From Roseateles sp. DAIF2 (GTDB lineage Bacteria > Pseudomonadota > Gammaproteobacteria > Burkholderiales > Burkholderiaceae_C), in contig NZ_CP049919.1 in the NCBI RefSeq assembly GCF_015624425.1, positions 5,704,001-5,768,000 of the forward strand: a stretch of 64,000 nucleotides of DNA, read 5' to 3'. The notes under the pieces were generated by a model. It was not told the origin of the DNA. It saw only the letters and a list, made by a program, of their open reading frames with translations, and made no database searches. The translations under genes and the position numbers were made by a program. This document shows positions 1 through 10,009 of this stretch, piece by piece. Within the stretch, counting starts at the first letter, position 1; each line of letters starts with the position of its first letter.

Positions 1-2
1 AA

Positions 3-569
3 GCCGATGCGGCGCTGGCCTCGCATGAGTTCGATCTGGTGATCCTGGACCTGGGCCTGCCCAAGCTGCATGGCCTGGAGGTGCTGCGCAAGCTGCGCGC
101 GCGCGGCGCCTCGATGCCGGTGCTGATCCTGACCGCGGCCGACAGCGTCGAGCAGCGCGTCAAGGGCCTGGACCTGGGCGCCGACGACTACATGGCCAAG
201 CCCTTCTCGCTGCAGGAGCTGGAGGCCCGCGTGCGCGCGCTGACCCGCCGCGGCCTGGGCACCGCCTCCTCGATCATCAAGCATGGCCCGCTGTCCTTCG
301 ACGCCACCGGGCGCGTCGCCTACATCAACGACCAGATGGTCGAGCTGTCGGCGCGCGAGCTCTCGCTGCTGGAGGTGCTGCTGCAGCGCGCCGGCCGCCT
401 GGTCAGCAAGGACCAGCTGGTGGAGCGCCTGTGCGAATGGGGCGAAGAGGTCAGCAACAACGCGATCGAGGTCTACATCCACCGCCTGCGCAAGAAGATC
501 GAGCAGGGGCCGATCCGCATCGCCACGGTGCGCGGCCTGGGCTATTGCCTGGAGAAGATCCCAGGATGA
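3..569 (+). CDS. Response regulator, OmpR/PhoB class (5' end missing)
   Basis: The gene enters from the left edge in frame at base 3, so about the first 35 residues of the receiver domain are missing. What remains has the phospho-acceptor aspartate in VILDLGLP, the conserved Thr region (ILTAAD), the Lys of AKPF, and a C-terminal winged helix (about the last 95 residues, ending VRGLGYCLEK), so it is a DNA-binding response regulator of the TctD/QseB/PmrA type. The sensor kinase follows 103 bases downstream on the same strand, which marks the pair as one two-component system. The inducing signal cannot be read from the sequence. Confidence 0.93.
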   Translation, partial: ADAALASHEFDLVILDLGLPKLHGLEVLRKLRARGASMPVLILTAADSVEQRVKGLDLGADDYMAKPFSLQELEARVRALTRRGLGTASSIIKHGPLSFDATGRVAYINDQMVELSARELSLLEVLLQRAGRLVSKDQLVERLCEWGEEVSNNAIEVYIHRLRKKIEQGPIRIATVRGLGYCLEKIPG

Positions 570-658
570 ACGGGGCACCCCGCTGGCTGGGTACAGCCAT
601 CGCCCCTCCGGGAGGGTCGGGCCTTGCTTGGGGCGGCCCGGCGCTGCGGCCCGCCTGA
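566..658 (+). CDS. Possible 30-aa ORF overlapping the regulator stop (doubtful)
   Basis: An ATG overlaps the response-regulator stop as ATGA and opens a 30-codon frame rich in Gly, Pro and Ala that ends 14 bases before the kinase ATG. It could be a real coupling peptide or just an inserted GC-rich intergenic sequence. The latter seems likelier, because the DNA at 601-650 is made of short inverted GC runs (CCTCCGGGAGGG, GGGGCGGCCCGG). Confidence 0.15.
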   Translation: MNGAPRWLGTAIAPPGGSGLAWGGPALRPA

Positions 659-672
659 GCCGGATGCGCTGA

Positions 673-2184
673 ATGGCCGCCGACCGCGAGCAACGCTCCC
701 TGTTCGGCGAGATCCTCGACTGGATGCTCGCCCCGCTGCTGGTGATCTGGCCGATCAGCGTCGCGCTGACCTGGCTGGTGGCCCAGGGCATCGCCGGCCG
801 CCCCTATGACCGCGAGCTCGGCGAGATGGCGCGCAACCTCGGCCTGCAGGTCGCCGCGGCTGAAGCGCCGGAGGGGCGGCGCTCGCGCTACGCGCTCTCC
901 CCCGAGGCCGCGGCCCTGCTGCGCGCCGACGAGACCGACACCGTCTACTACCAGGTGCTGGGCCTGCGCGGCGAGTTCCTCAGCGGCGACCGCAGCCTGC
1001 CGGTGCCCGAGGTGGAAACGCCGATCGTGCCCTGGGAGCTGCATTTCCGCGACGACGAGGTCGGCAGCGACAGCGTGCGCGTCGCCTACCTGTGGGTCGC
1101 GCCCGAGGGCATGGCCGGCGCCACCCAGACCATGCTGGTGCAGGTGGCCGAGACCCTGGGCAAGCGCGCGCGCCTGACCAACGAGATCATCAAGGGCGTG
1201 ATCCTGCCGCAGTTCGTGATCCTGCCGCTGGCGGTGCTGCTGGTGTGGATGGCGCTGGCGCGCGGCATCGCGCCGCTGAACGACCTGCAGCGCCGCATCC
1301 GCTCGCGCGAGAGCTCGGACCTCAGCCCGATCGACGAGCGCCGCATCCCCGACGAGGTGGCGCCGCTGGTGCGCGCGATCAACGACCTGCTGGGCCGGCT
1401 CGACCAGTCGATCGGCGCGCAGAAGCATTTCCTGGCCGACGCCGCGCATCAGCTGAAGACGCCGCTGGCCGGGCTGCGCACCCAGGCCGAGTTCGCGCAG
1501 CGCGAGATCGACGAGGGCAAGAGTTCGCCGGCCGAGCTGAAGCGCTCGCTGCAGCAGATCGCGCTGTCCAGCCAGCGCGCCGCCCATATGGTGAACCAGC
1601 TGCTGGCGATGGCGCGCGCCGAGGACAAGGAGCATGCTGCGCGGCGCAGCGAGGTCAACCTGTCCGAGCTGGCGATGGAGACGGTGCGCGACTTCGTGCC
1701 GCGCGCGATGGACAAGCGCATCGACCTCGGCTTCGAGGGCCCCGACGCGAGCCAGAGCACCTTGCGCATCCACGGCCATCCGCTGCTGATCCGCGAGCTG
1801 ATCCGCAACCTGGTCGACAACGCCCTGCTCTACACGCCGGCCGCGGGCACGGTGACGGTGCGCGTGGTCGAGGACCCGTTCGGCCAGGTGACCGTGCTGC
1901 AGGTGGAGGACTCCGGCCCGGGCATCGCGGAGAACGAGCGCGAGCAGGTGTTCCAGCCCTTCTACCGCGCCCTGGGCACCAATGTCGACGGCTCGGGCCT
2001 GGGCCTTGCCATCGTGCGCGAGATCGCCACCGCGCATGCGGCCGAGGTCGGCCTGGACGAGACCCGCAGCCTGCGCCCGGGCCAGCCGCATGAGGAGGGC
2101 CAGGGCCCCGGCGCGCGGTTCACGGTGCGTTTCACCGCCCGACCCAAGCCGGAGCAGGACGAACAACCGGCGGCCGAGGACTGA
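673..2184 (+). CDS. Sensor histidine kinase, TctE/QseC type
   Basis: A 503-aa membrane kinase partnering the upstream response regulator. Transmembrane segments lie near residues 17-40 and 178-198 and flank a periplasmic region of about 135 residues of the 2CSK_N type seen in TctE. The dimerisation box has the phosphorylated His259 (AHQLKTPL). The ATPase core shows the N box around Asn379 (NLVDNA), the G1 box at Asp413 (DSGPGI) and the G2 box GSGLGLAI. An in-frame TGA directly precedes the chosen ATG, so this is the earliest ATG start. No good Shine-Dalgarno is visible. The family includes tricarboxylate and quorum/metal sensors, so the ligand is unknown. Confidence 0.92.
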   Translation: MAADREQRSLFGEILDWMLAPLLVIWPISVALTWLVAQGIAGRPYDRELGEMARNLGLQVAAAEAPEGRRSRYALSPEAAALLRADETDTVYYQVLGLRGEFLSGDRSLPVPEVETPIVPWELHFRDDEVGSDSVRVAYLWVAPEGMAGATQTMLVQVAETLGKRARLTNEIIKGVILPQFVILPLAVLLVWMALARGIAPLNDLQRRIRSRESSDLSPIDERRIPDEVAPLVRAINDLLGRLDQSIGAQKHFLADAAHQLKTPLAGLRTQAEFAQREIDEGKSSPAELKRSLQQIALSSQRAAHMVNQLLAMARAEDKEHAARRSEVNLSELAMETVRDFVPRAMDKRIDLGFEGPDASQSTLRIHGHPLLIRELIRNLVDNALLYTPAAGTVTVRVVEDPFGQVTVLQVEDSGPGIAENEREQVFQPFYRALGTNVDGSGLGLAIVREIATAHAAEVGLDETRSLRPGQPHEEGQGPGARFTVRFTARPKPEQDEQPAAED

Positions 2185-2193
2185 GGCGCGGCC

Positions 2194-3348
2194 TCAGCCT
2201 TGCATGAAGCGGCGGCTCTTCGCGATCGCCAGCAGGATGCCCAGGCTCAGGCCCAGGGTCACCATCGCGGTGCCACCGTAGCTGACGAAGGGCAAGGGCA
2301 CGCCCACCACCGGCAGGATGCCGCTGACCATGCCCATGTTGACGAACACGTAGGTGAAGAACGAGAGCGTGATCGCGCCGGCCATCAACCGCGCGAACAG
2401 GCTGGGCGCCTCGGAGGCGATCATCAGCCCGCGCAGAATCAGGGCCGCGAAACCCGCCAGCAGCGCCAGCGCGCCCACCAGGCCGAACTCCTCGCCGTAG
2501 GCCGCGAAGATGAAGTCGGTGGTGCGCTCGGGGATGAACTCCAGATGGGTCTGCGTGCCCTTCATGAAGCCCTTGCCGGTCAGGCCGCCGGAGCCGATCG
2601 CGATCTCGCCCTGGATGATGTGGAAGCCCTTGCCCAGCGGATCCTTGTTCGGGTCCAGCAGGGTGCAAACGCGGTGCTTCTGGTACTCGCGCAGCACCGG
2701 CCATTCGACATCGGGCTGGCAGATCTTTTCCTCGCTCATCACCAGCGCGGTGATCGCCACCGCGCCGATCAGCATCGCCGGCAGGATGATGCGCCAGGTG
2801 AAGCCGGCGAAGAAGATCACGTAGAAGCCGGCCGCGAACACCAGGATCGAAGTGCCCAGGTCGGGCTGTTTGGCCACCAGCCCCACCGGCACCGCCAGGA
2901 TCGCCAGCGCGATGCCGAAGTCCAGCGGGCGCAGCTGGCCCTCGCGCTTCTGGAACCACCAGGCCAGCATCAGCGGCGTCGCGATCTTCAGCAGCTCCGA
3001 GGGCTGGATCACCATGCCGACATTGAGCCAGCGCGTCGCGCCCTTCTTGGTGATGCCGAACAGCGCGGTCGCGATCAGCAGCGCCACCCCCACCGTGTAC
3101 AGCGGCACCGCCAGCGCCATCAGGCGCTGCGGCGGCACCTGGGAGACGATGAACATGATGGTGGCGGCCAGCGCCATATTGCGGGCATGGTCGACGAAGC
3201 GCGTGCCATGGTCGAAGCCGGCCGAGTACATGCTCATCAGGCCCAGCCCGGCCAGCCACAGCATCGCCAGCAGCAGCGGGATGTCGAAGCCGTCCAGCAG
3301 CGGCTTCAGGCGCCGCCACAGCGGTGGCTTGCTCAGCACCGCGCTCAT
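2194..3348 (-). CDS. rodA: Rod-shape SEDS glycosyltransferase RodA
   Basis: A 384-aa SEDS-family polytopic inner-membrane protein that polymerises lipid II into glycan strands with PBP2 during cell elongation. The sequence has about ten hydrophobic segments, the family signature FIPERTTDFIFA carrying the catalytic-loop Glu/Asp, and GVPLPFVSYGGTAM near the C terminus. The ATG overlaps the mrdA stop by four bases (ATGA), so the two are translated together. It is the last gene of the mreB-mreC-mreD-mrdA-rodA operon and its stop lies 9 bases from the convergent kinase stop. Confidence 0.97.
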   Translation of the reverse strand: MSAVLSKPPLWRRLKPLLDGFDIPLLLAMLWLAGLGLMSMYSAGFDHGTRFVDHARNMALAATIMFIVSQVPPQRLMALAVPLYTVGVALLIATALFGITKKGATRWLNVGMVIQPSELLKIATPLMLAWWFQKREGQLRPLDFGIALAILAVPVGLVAKQPDLGTSILVFAAGFYVIFFAGFTWRIILPAMLIGAVAITALVMSEEKICQPDVEWPVLREYQKHRVCTLLDPNKDPLGKGFHIIQGEIAIGSGGLTGKGFMKGTQTHLEFIPERTTDFIFAAYGEEFGLVGALALLAGFAALILRGLMIASEAPSLFARLMAGAITLSFFTYVFVNMGMVSGILPVVGVPLPFVSYGGTAMVTLGLSLGILLAIAKSRRFMQG

Positions 3349-5351
3349 CGCGAGGCTCCCGCGGCCGGCGCCGCGGCGCCGCTCGCCGCGGCCGAGGCCG
3401 CCTGGCCCGGCAGCGGCACCGCGGCGATCGGGCGCTGCTGGCCGACCGGCGCCATGGTCTTGCTGGCCTGGGTCAAGGCGATGTCCTCCTCGCTGGGGTA
3501 CAGGCCCGCCAGCATGAAGTCGAACACGCGCCGCGCGATCGGCGCCGCGGCGGTCGAGCCCCAGCCGGCGTTCTCGACGATCAGCGCCAGCGCGATCGTC
3601 GGGTTCTCGACCGGCGCGAAGGCGACATAGAGCGAATGGTCGCGCTTGCGCTCGTCGGCCTTGACGTCGCGGTACTTCTCGCCGGCGCGCAGGCCCACCG
3701 CCTGCGCGGTGCCGGTCTTGCCACCGCTCTGGTAGGGCGCGCCGGCGAACACCCGCTGCGAGGTGCCTTCCAGGGTCACGCCATGCATCGCGTTGCGGAT
3801 CACGTTGACGTCCTCGGGCTTGAGCGGCAGCGGCGGCAGGGCGTCGCTGGCGACGCGGCGCTGCTCATGCTTGACCACGTCCTCCACCTCGCGCACCAAG
3901 CGCGGCCTGAAGCGCTGGCCGCCGCTGGCGATGGTCGAGTAGGCGGTGGCCAGCTGCAGCATCGTGAAGCTGTTGTAGCCCTGGCCGATGCCCAGCGAGA
4001 TGGTCTCGCCGGCGAACCATTTCTGATTCGCCGGGCTCTTGGAGAAGTAGCGGCGCTTCCAGTCCTGCGACGGCAGCACGCCGGTGACCTCGCCCTGCAG
4101 GTCGATCTCGGTGCGGCGCCCCAGTCCGAAGGGCTCCAGCTCGTCATGGATCAGGTCCACGCCCATCTCGTTGGCCAGGCTGTAGAAGTACACATTGCTG
4201 GAACTGACGATGGCCAGGCGCATGTCCTTCGGGCCGGGCCGGTCCGACTCCGGGCTGCCGAAGGTGCGGCCGCCGAAGCTGTAGGTCAGATTGTCCATCA
4301 CCACCGTGCCGGGCGCGCGCTTGCCGCTGGTCAGCGCGGCCATCGCCATCAGCGGCTTGTAGGTCGAGCCCGGCGGGTAGGTGCCGCGCAGCGCGCGGTT
4401 CAGCAGCGGCTTGTCGAGGTTCTCGTTCAGCTCGCGCCAGCTGTCGGCGTCGATGCCGTCGACGAACAGGTTCGGGTCGAAGGTCGGCTTGGAGACGAAG
4501 GCCAGCACCTCGCCGTTGCGCGGGTCGATCGCCACCAGCGCGCCGCGCCGGTCCTTGTAGAGCTCCTCGACCAGGGCCTGCAGCCGGATGTCGATCGACA
4601 GCATCAGCGTGTTGCCCGGCGTCGGCGGCTTGTAGGCCAGGCGCCGCACCGCGCGGCCGCCGGCGCTGGTCTCGACCTGCTCGAAGCCGGTCAGCCCGTG
4701 CAGCTCCTTCTCGTAGGCCTGCTCCAGGCCCAGCTTGCCGATGTACTCGGTGCCGCGGTAGTTGGCCAGCTCGTCCTCGTCCCAGTCGTCCATGGCCTTC
4801 TTCTCGGCCTGGTTGATGCGGCCGATATAGCCGATCAGGTGGCTGCCCACCTCGCCCAGCGGATAGCTGCGGAACAGCCGCGCCTTGATCTCGACGCCGG
4901 GGAAGCGGAAGCGCTGGGCGGTGAAGCGCGCCACCTCCTCGTCGCTGAGCTTGGTGCGGATCGGCAGCGACTCGAAGTTCTTGCTCTCCTCCATCAGCCG
5001 CTTGAAGCGGCGCCGGTCGCGCTGCTGGATCTCGACCACCTTGGCCAGCTCGTCGATCGTGGCCTCCAGGTCGCCGGCGCGGCTGGGCGTGATCTCCAGC
5101 GTATAGGCCGAGTAGTTGCTGGCCAGCACGATGCCGTTGCGGTCCTTGATCAGGCCGCGGTTCGGCACGATCGGCACGACCGTGACACGGTTGCTCTCGG
5201 CGCGCTCGGCCAGGCTGTCGTGCTGCAGCACCTGCAGATAGACCAGGCGCGCCACCAGCAGGCCGAAGCAGAACAGCACGAAGGCCGCCGCCGCCAGCAC
5301 GCGCAGGCGGAAACGCGACAGCTCCTGTTCAATGTTCTTGAGAACGGTCAC
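3345..5351 (-). CDS. mrdA: Penicillin-binding protein 2 (elongasome transpeptidase)
   Basis: A 668-aa class B PBP that crosslinks peptidoglycan in the elongasome. It has one N-terminal transmembrane anchor (residues 15-40), a PBP dimerisation domain, and a transpeptidase domain with catalytic Ser329 in STYK, the SSN triad and KTGT. A much longer open frame exists upstream, but the GTG at 5351 is the best start. It overlaps the mreD stop as GTGA, and the resulting N terminus (VTVLKNIEQELSRFRLRV) matches the usual PBP2 start. The Ala/Pro-rich C-terminal tail is a common feature in this group. Confidence 0.96.
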   Translation of the reverse strand: MTVLKNIEQELSRFRLRVLAAAAFVLFCFGLLVARLVYLQVLQHDSLAERAESNRVTVVPIVPNRGLIKDRNGIVLASNYSAYTLEITPSRAGDLEATIDELAKVVEIQQRDRRRFKRLMEESKNFESLPIRTKLSDEEVARFTAQRFRFPGVEIKARLFRSYPLGEVGSHLIGYIGRINQAEKKAMDDWDEDELANYRGTEYIGKLGLEQAYEKELHGLTGFEQVETSAGGRAVRRLAYKPPTPGNTLMLSIDIRLQALVEELYKDRRGALVAIDPRNGEVLAFVSKPTFDPNLFVDGIDADSWRELNENLDKPLLNRALRGTYPPGSTYKPLMAMAALTSGKRAPGTVVMDNLTYSFGGRTFGSPESDRPGPKDMRLAIVSSSNVYFYSLANEMGVDLIHDELEPFGLGRRTEIDLQGEVTGVLPSQDWKRRYFSKSPANQKWFAGETISLGIGQGYNSFTMLQLATAYSTIASGGQRFRPRLVREVEDVVKHEQRRVASDALPPLPLKPEDVNVIRNAMHGVTLEGTSQRVFAGAPYQSGGKTGTAQAVGLRAGEKYRDVKADERKRDHSLYVAFAPVENPTIALALIVENAGWGSTAAAPIARRVFDFMLAGLYPSEEDIALTQASKTMAPVGQQRPIAAVPLPGQAASAAASGAAAPAAGASR

Positions 5352-5866
5352 AACGGTCGATGGGCATCGGGATCGGGCGGACGGCGCTGCGGCGCCAGCA
5401 GCAGCCAGCTGGCCAGCGGCCACAGCAACGCCTCGAACAGCGGCGCCAGCAGCAGCGACCAGCCGGGCCACATGCCGCCCACCATCAGGCGCACCACGAT
5501 CGAGATCGCATGGGCCAGCAGGAACAGCGGCAGGATATGCGCGGCCTGGCCGGCCAGGCCGAACCACAGCAGGCGCCGGTGCAGCGCGATCGCGCCGAAG
5601 CTCAGCACGCTGTAGGCCAGCGCATGCTGGCCCAGCAGCGCACCATGCTGCACGTCCACCGCCAGGCCGAACACGAAGGCCCAGCCGACGCCGACGCGGC
5701 GCGGCTGGTGCACGTTCCAGAACACCAGCACCAGGGCCAGCACATCCGGCATCCAGGGCTGGCGGCCCACGGGCACCATGTCGATGACCAGGGCCAGCAG
5801 CAGGCTCAGGCCGATGAACAGCGGATTGGCGGGCAGCAGCAGCTGGGCGCCACGCGGCATGATCAT
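5348..5866 (-). CDS. mreD: Rod shape-determining protein MreD
   Basis: A 172-aa inner-membrane protein with five to six hydrophobic segments, the expected size for MreD. It links the MreB filaments to the peptidoglycan synthesis machinery. The assignment rests on hydropathy, length and strict position between mreC and mrdA. It overlaps both neighbours by four bases (ATGA with mreC, GTGA with mrdA). Confidence 0.94.
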   Translation of the reverse strand: MIMPRGAQLLLPANPLFIGLSLLLALVIDMVPVGRQPWMPDVLALVLVFWNVHQPRRVGVGWAFVFGLAVDVQHGALLGQHALAYSVLSFGAIALHRRLLWFGLAGQAAHILPLFLLAHAISIVVRLMVGGMWPGWSLLLAPLFEALLWPLASWLLLAPQRRPPDPDAHRPL

Positions 5867-6807
5867 GGTTTGTGGGCTCCCGTCTTGGCAGCGCGTGCCG
5901 GCGCCGATGCGGCCGCCGCGGCCGAGGCCGCCTGCGCCTCGCCGCGCGCCTTCTCCAGCTCCAGCAGCGGCCCCAGCACCAGCACATGGCGCACGTTGTC
6001 CAGCTGCGCCACCGGCTGCAGGGTCACGCGCGCGAAGCTGCTGTCGCCGCGCCGCTCCACCACGCTGATCTTGGCCACCGGCAGACCGGGCGGGTAGACC
6101 CCGTCCAGGCCCGAGGTGGTCAGCAGGTCGCCCTGCTTGACGTCCGCGTTGGCGGCCATGAAGCGCAGCTCCATCGTGCCGCCCTCGGCGCCGCCGAAGG
6201 CCGCGCCGCGCTGCTGGCTGCGGGTGTTCAGCACCGGAATCGCCGCGTCCTTGTCGGACAGCAGGGTCACCTCCGAGGAGAACATATAGACCCGCGTCAC
6301 CTGGCCCAGCACGCCGGCGTCATTGATCACCGGGGCACCGGCGCGGACGCCCTGGTGGCTGCCGCGGTCGATCACGACGCGGCGCGAATAAGGGTCGGCG
6401 GCCTCGTACAGCACCTCGGCCGCGATCGAGGGCACCTGCAGCGCCGGGCGCAGCTCCAGCAGCGCGCGCAGGCGCTGGTTCTCCAGCTGCAGCTGCTCGG
6501 CGCGCGACAGGCGCTCGGCCTGCTGCACCAGTTGGCGGCGCGCCTGGTCCTCGGCGGCCATCGCACGCTCGGTGCCGCGCAGGTAATCGCCACCGCGCTC
6601 CCAGGCATCGACCGGCGCCAGCAGCGCCCGCTGCAGCGGATGCAGCACCAGGGCCAGCGCCGCGCGGGCCGGCGTGGTCAGCTTGAAGCGCGCGTCGGCC
6701 ACCATCAGGAAGACGGCCAGCGCGGCGCAGAACAGCAGCTTGGTCAGGGCCGAGGTGCCCTGGCGGAAGAAAGGCGGCGGGGTGCGATCCAGGGTGCCCA
6801 GTGGCAT
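5863..6807 (-). CDS. mreC: Rod shape-determining protein MreC
   Basis: A 314-aa bitopic protein with a cytoplasmic N terminus (MPLGTLDRTPPPFFRQG, a typical MreC start), one transmembrane helix around residues 22-40, a coiled coil (about 65-105) and the beta-rich periplasmic MreC core (RRVVIDRGSHQGV, GAPVINDAGVLGQV). It scaffolds PBP2-RodA from the periplasmic side. The tail from about residue 290 is Ala-rich and probably disordered. It begins 63 bases after mreB ends. Confidence 0.96.
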   Translation of the reverse strand: MPLGTLDRTPPPFFRQGTSALTKLLFCAALAVFLMVADARFKLTTPARAALALVLHPLQRALLAPVDAWERGGDYLRGTERAMAAEDQARRQLVQQAERLSRAEQLQLENQRLRALLELRPALQVPSIAAEVLYEAADPYSRRVVIDRGSHQGVRAGAPVINDAGVLGQVTRVYMFSSEVTLLSDKDAAIPVLNTRSQQRGAAFGGAEGGTMELRFMAANADVKQGDLLTTSGLDGVYPPGLPVAKISVVERRGDSSFARVTLQPVAQLDNVRHVLVLGPLLELEKARGEAQAASAAAAASAPARAAKTGAHKP

Positions 6808-6870
6808 GGCGTGAGAAGGTTCAGACCGCGTTGGAACGAAGAAGGGGCCCGCAGGCCCCGTCGCTGGCGT

Positions 6871-7995
<1,125 letters not shown>

Positions 7996-7997
7996 TC

Positions 7998-8033
7998 AAA
8001 AAGAGGCAGCCCCAGAATCACCTGAGGGCTGCC
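7998..8033 (-). terminator. Terminator-like hairpin in the mreB leader
   Basis: GGCAGCCC (8005-8012) and GGGCTGCC (8026-8033) form a perfect 8-bp GC-rich stem with a 13-base loop. Read on the minus strand the stem is followed by TCTTTTT, the layout of an intrinsic terminator. No gene ends here. The element points into mreB, so it is either an attenuator in a long leader or terminates an unannotated minus-strand transcript. Confidence 0.5.
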
Positions 8034-8096
8034 ATCGGACTTGTTCGCACCATGTGCGACGAGGCCGCGCGGACCAGGGAAAGCCACGCAGCCCCG

Positions 8097-8124
8097 TTGT
8101 CATGGAGTTAGGCGGCGATAATAC
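8097..8124 (+). promoter_or_regulatory. Candidate sigma-70 promoter for gatCAB
   Basis: TTGTCA (8097-8102) is followed after 16 bases by TAATAC (8119-8124), giving a leader of about 70 bases to the gatC ATG at 8202. It was identified by eye against the sigma-70 consensus only. Confidence 0.35.
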
Positions 8125-8201
8125 CCGATCACCCCTGCTTTCTTGGTAGCGCAAGCCCGCATCGGGCCTTTGTTTTTGCCACTTTTCGATACGCCCGACC
8201 C

Positions 8202-8501
8202 ATGGCCCTGACCCCTCAAGATGTCAGCCGCATCGCCAATCTGGCGCGGCTGGAACTGGCCGATTCCGAGCAGGCCGCATTGCTCGGTCAGCTCAACGGC
8301 TTCTTCTCCATCGTCGAGCAGATGAGCGCGGTGGACACCAGCGGCGTCGAGCCGCTGTACACCCCGCTCTCCGCGGTGCAGGACGTCCAGCTGCGCCTGC
8401 GCGAGGACGCGGTCACCGAGACCGACCAGCGCGAGCTGAACCAGCGCAGCGCTCCGGCCGTCGAGGACGGCCTGTTCCTGGTGCCGAAGGTGATCGAATA
8501 A
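8202..8501 (+). CDS. gatC: Asp/Glu-tRNA amidotransferase subunit C
   Basis: A 99-aa subunit of the GatCAB amidotransferase, which converts misacylated Asp-tRNA(Asn) and/or Glu-tRNA(Gln) to the amide. The start ([17 protein letters not shown]) and the end ([10 protein letters not shown] through LFLVPKVIE) are standard for GatC, which stabilises GatA. Its TAA overlaps the gatA start (TAATG), so translation is coupled. Confidence 0.97.
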   Translation: MALTPQDVSRIANLARLELADSEQAALLGQLNGFFSIVEQMSAVDTSGVEPLYTPLSAVQDVQLRLREDAVTETDQRELNQRSAPAVEDGLFLVPKVIE

Positions 8502-10006
8502 TGACGACGACAAGAACCCAATCCCTGCATCAGATGGGCGTGGCCGAACTGGGCCGCGCGCTGGCCGAAAAGGCCGTTTCCAGCCGCGAGGCGACGACGC
8601 AGCTGCTTGCAAGAGTTACCACTCACGACGCGGCGCTGGGCGCCTTCCTGCATGTCGATGCCGAGGCCGCGCTGGCCGCGGCCGACGCGGCCGATGCCCG
8701 CCGCGCCGCCGGCGAGGCGGGCGCCCTGCTGGGCGTGCCGATGGCGCACAAGGACATCTTCGTCACCCGGGACATGCCCACCACCGCCGGCTCGAAGATG
8801 CTGGCCGGCTACCGCAGCCCCTTCGACGCCACCGTGGTGGCGCGCCTGGCCGCGGCCGGCACCGTCTCCCTGGGCAAGCTGAACTGCGATGAGTTCGCGA
8901 TGGGCTCGGCCAACGAGAACTCGGCCTACAAGCCGGTCGCCAACCCCTGGGACGCCAGCCGCGTGCCGGGCGGCTCCTCGGGCGGCTCGGCCGCCGCGGT
9001 GGCGGCCCGCCTGGTGCCGGCCGTCACCGGCACCGACACCGGCGGCTCGATCCGCCAGCCGGCCAGCTTCACCGGCATCACCGGCATCAAGCCGACCTAT
9101 GGCGTCTGCAGCCGCTACGGCATGATCGCCTTCGCCTCCAGCCTGGACCAGGCCGGCCCGATGGCCCGCTCGGCCGAGGACTGCGCGCTGCTGCTGTCCG
9201 CGATGAGCGGCTTCGACGAGCGCGACGCCACCAGCATCCAGCAGCCGCCGCAGGACTTCCATGCCCAGATGCTGGCCGCGCGCGAGGGCGCCACGGCGGC
9301 CCAGCCCTTGCGCGGTCTGCGCATCGGCCTGCCCAAGGAATTCTTCCCGGCCGGCCTGTCGGCCGATGTGGACAAGGCGGTGCGCGAGGGCCTGGCCCAG
9401 CTGCAGAAGCTGGGCGCCACCCTGGTAGACGTCAGCCTGCCGCGCACCGAGCTGGCGATTCCCGTCTACTACATCATCGCGCCGGCCGAGGCCAGCTCGA
9501 ACCTCTCCCGCTTCGACGGCGTCAAGTTCGGCCACCGCGCCGCCGAGTACGGCGACCTGCTGGACATGTACAAGAAGACCCGTGCCGAGGGCTTCGGCGC
9601 CGAGGTCAAGCGCCGCATCATGATCGGCACCTATGTGCTGAGCCATGGCTACTACGACGCCTACTACCTGCAGGCGCAGAAGCTGCGCCGCATGATCGCC
9701 GACGACTTTCAGCAGGCCTTCACCCAATGCGACCTGATCGCCGGCCCGGTGGCGCCGACGGTGGCCTGGCAGGCCGGCCAGAAGGATGCCGACCCGGTCA
9801 AGGCCTACCTGGCCGACATCTTCACCCTGCCCGGCTCGCTGGCCGGCCTGCCCGGCATGAGCGTGCCGGTGGGCTTCGGCGAGGGCGGCATGCCGGTGGG
9901 CCTGCAGCTGCTGGGCAACTATTTCAAGGAGGGTCAGCTCTTGCATGCCGCCCATGCGCTGCAGCAGGCGACCGACTGGCACCAACAGGCTCCGGCCGGA
10001 TATTGA
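8501..10006 (+). CDS. gatA: Asp/Glu-tRNA amidotransferase subunit A
   Basis: A 501-aa amidase-signature enzyme that releases ammonia from glutamine for the GatB reaction. The Ser-cisSer-Lys triad is visible: Lys84 (MAHKDIF), Ser159 (GGSSGGS) and nucleophile Ser183 ([13 protein letters not shown]), with the same 24-residue spacing between the serines as in characterised GatA. The start overlaps gatC by one base, and gatB follows after 3 bases. A rare-codon stretch at 9931-9946 (GGGTCAGCTCTTGCAT) resembles another inside cadA. Confidence 0.98.
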   Translation: MTTTRTQSLHQMGVAELGRALAEKAVSSREATTQLLARVTTHDAALGAFLHVDAEAALAAADAADARRAAGEAGALLGVPMAHKDIFVTRDMPTTAGSKMLAGYRSPFDATVVARLAAAGTVSLGKLNCDEFAMGSANENSAYKPVANPWDASRVPGGSSGGSAAAVAARLVPAVTGTDTGGSIRQPASFTGITGIKPTYGVCSRYGMIAFASSLDQAGPMARSAEDCALLLSAMSGFDERDATSIQQPPQDFHAQMLAAREGATAAQPLRGLRIGLPKEFFPAGLSADVDKAVREGLAQLQKLGATLVDVSLPRTELAIPVYYIIAPAEASSNLSRFDGVKFGHRAAEYGDLLDMYKKTRAEGFGAEVKRRIMIGTYVLSHGYYDAYYLQAQKLRRMIADDFQQAFTQCDLIAGPVAPTVAWQAGQKDADPVKAYLADIFTLPGSLAGLPGMSVPVGFGEGGMPVGLQLLGNYFKEGQLLHAAHALQQATDWHQQAPAGY

Positions 10007-10009
10007 GTT

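Noticed and set aside
451-2166. 571-codon open frame antisense to the sensor kinase
   Set aside because: It mirrors a gene with clear kinase motifs. In this GC3-biased genome antisense frames lack stops, and the product is low-complexity Arg/Ala/His/Gln with no recognisable domain.
1-2184. Naming the two-component pair QseBC, PmrAB or TctDE
   Set aside because: The family is shared by all three. The ligand region is not diagnostic and no target gene is adjacent.
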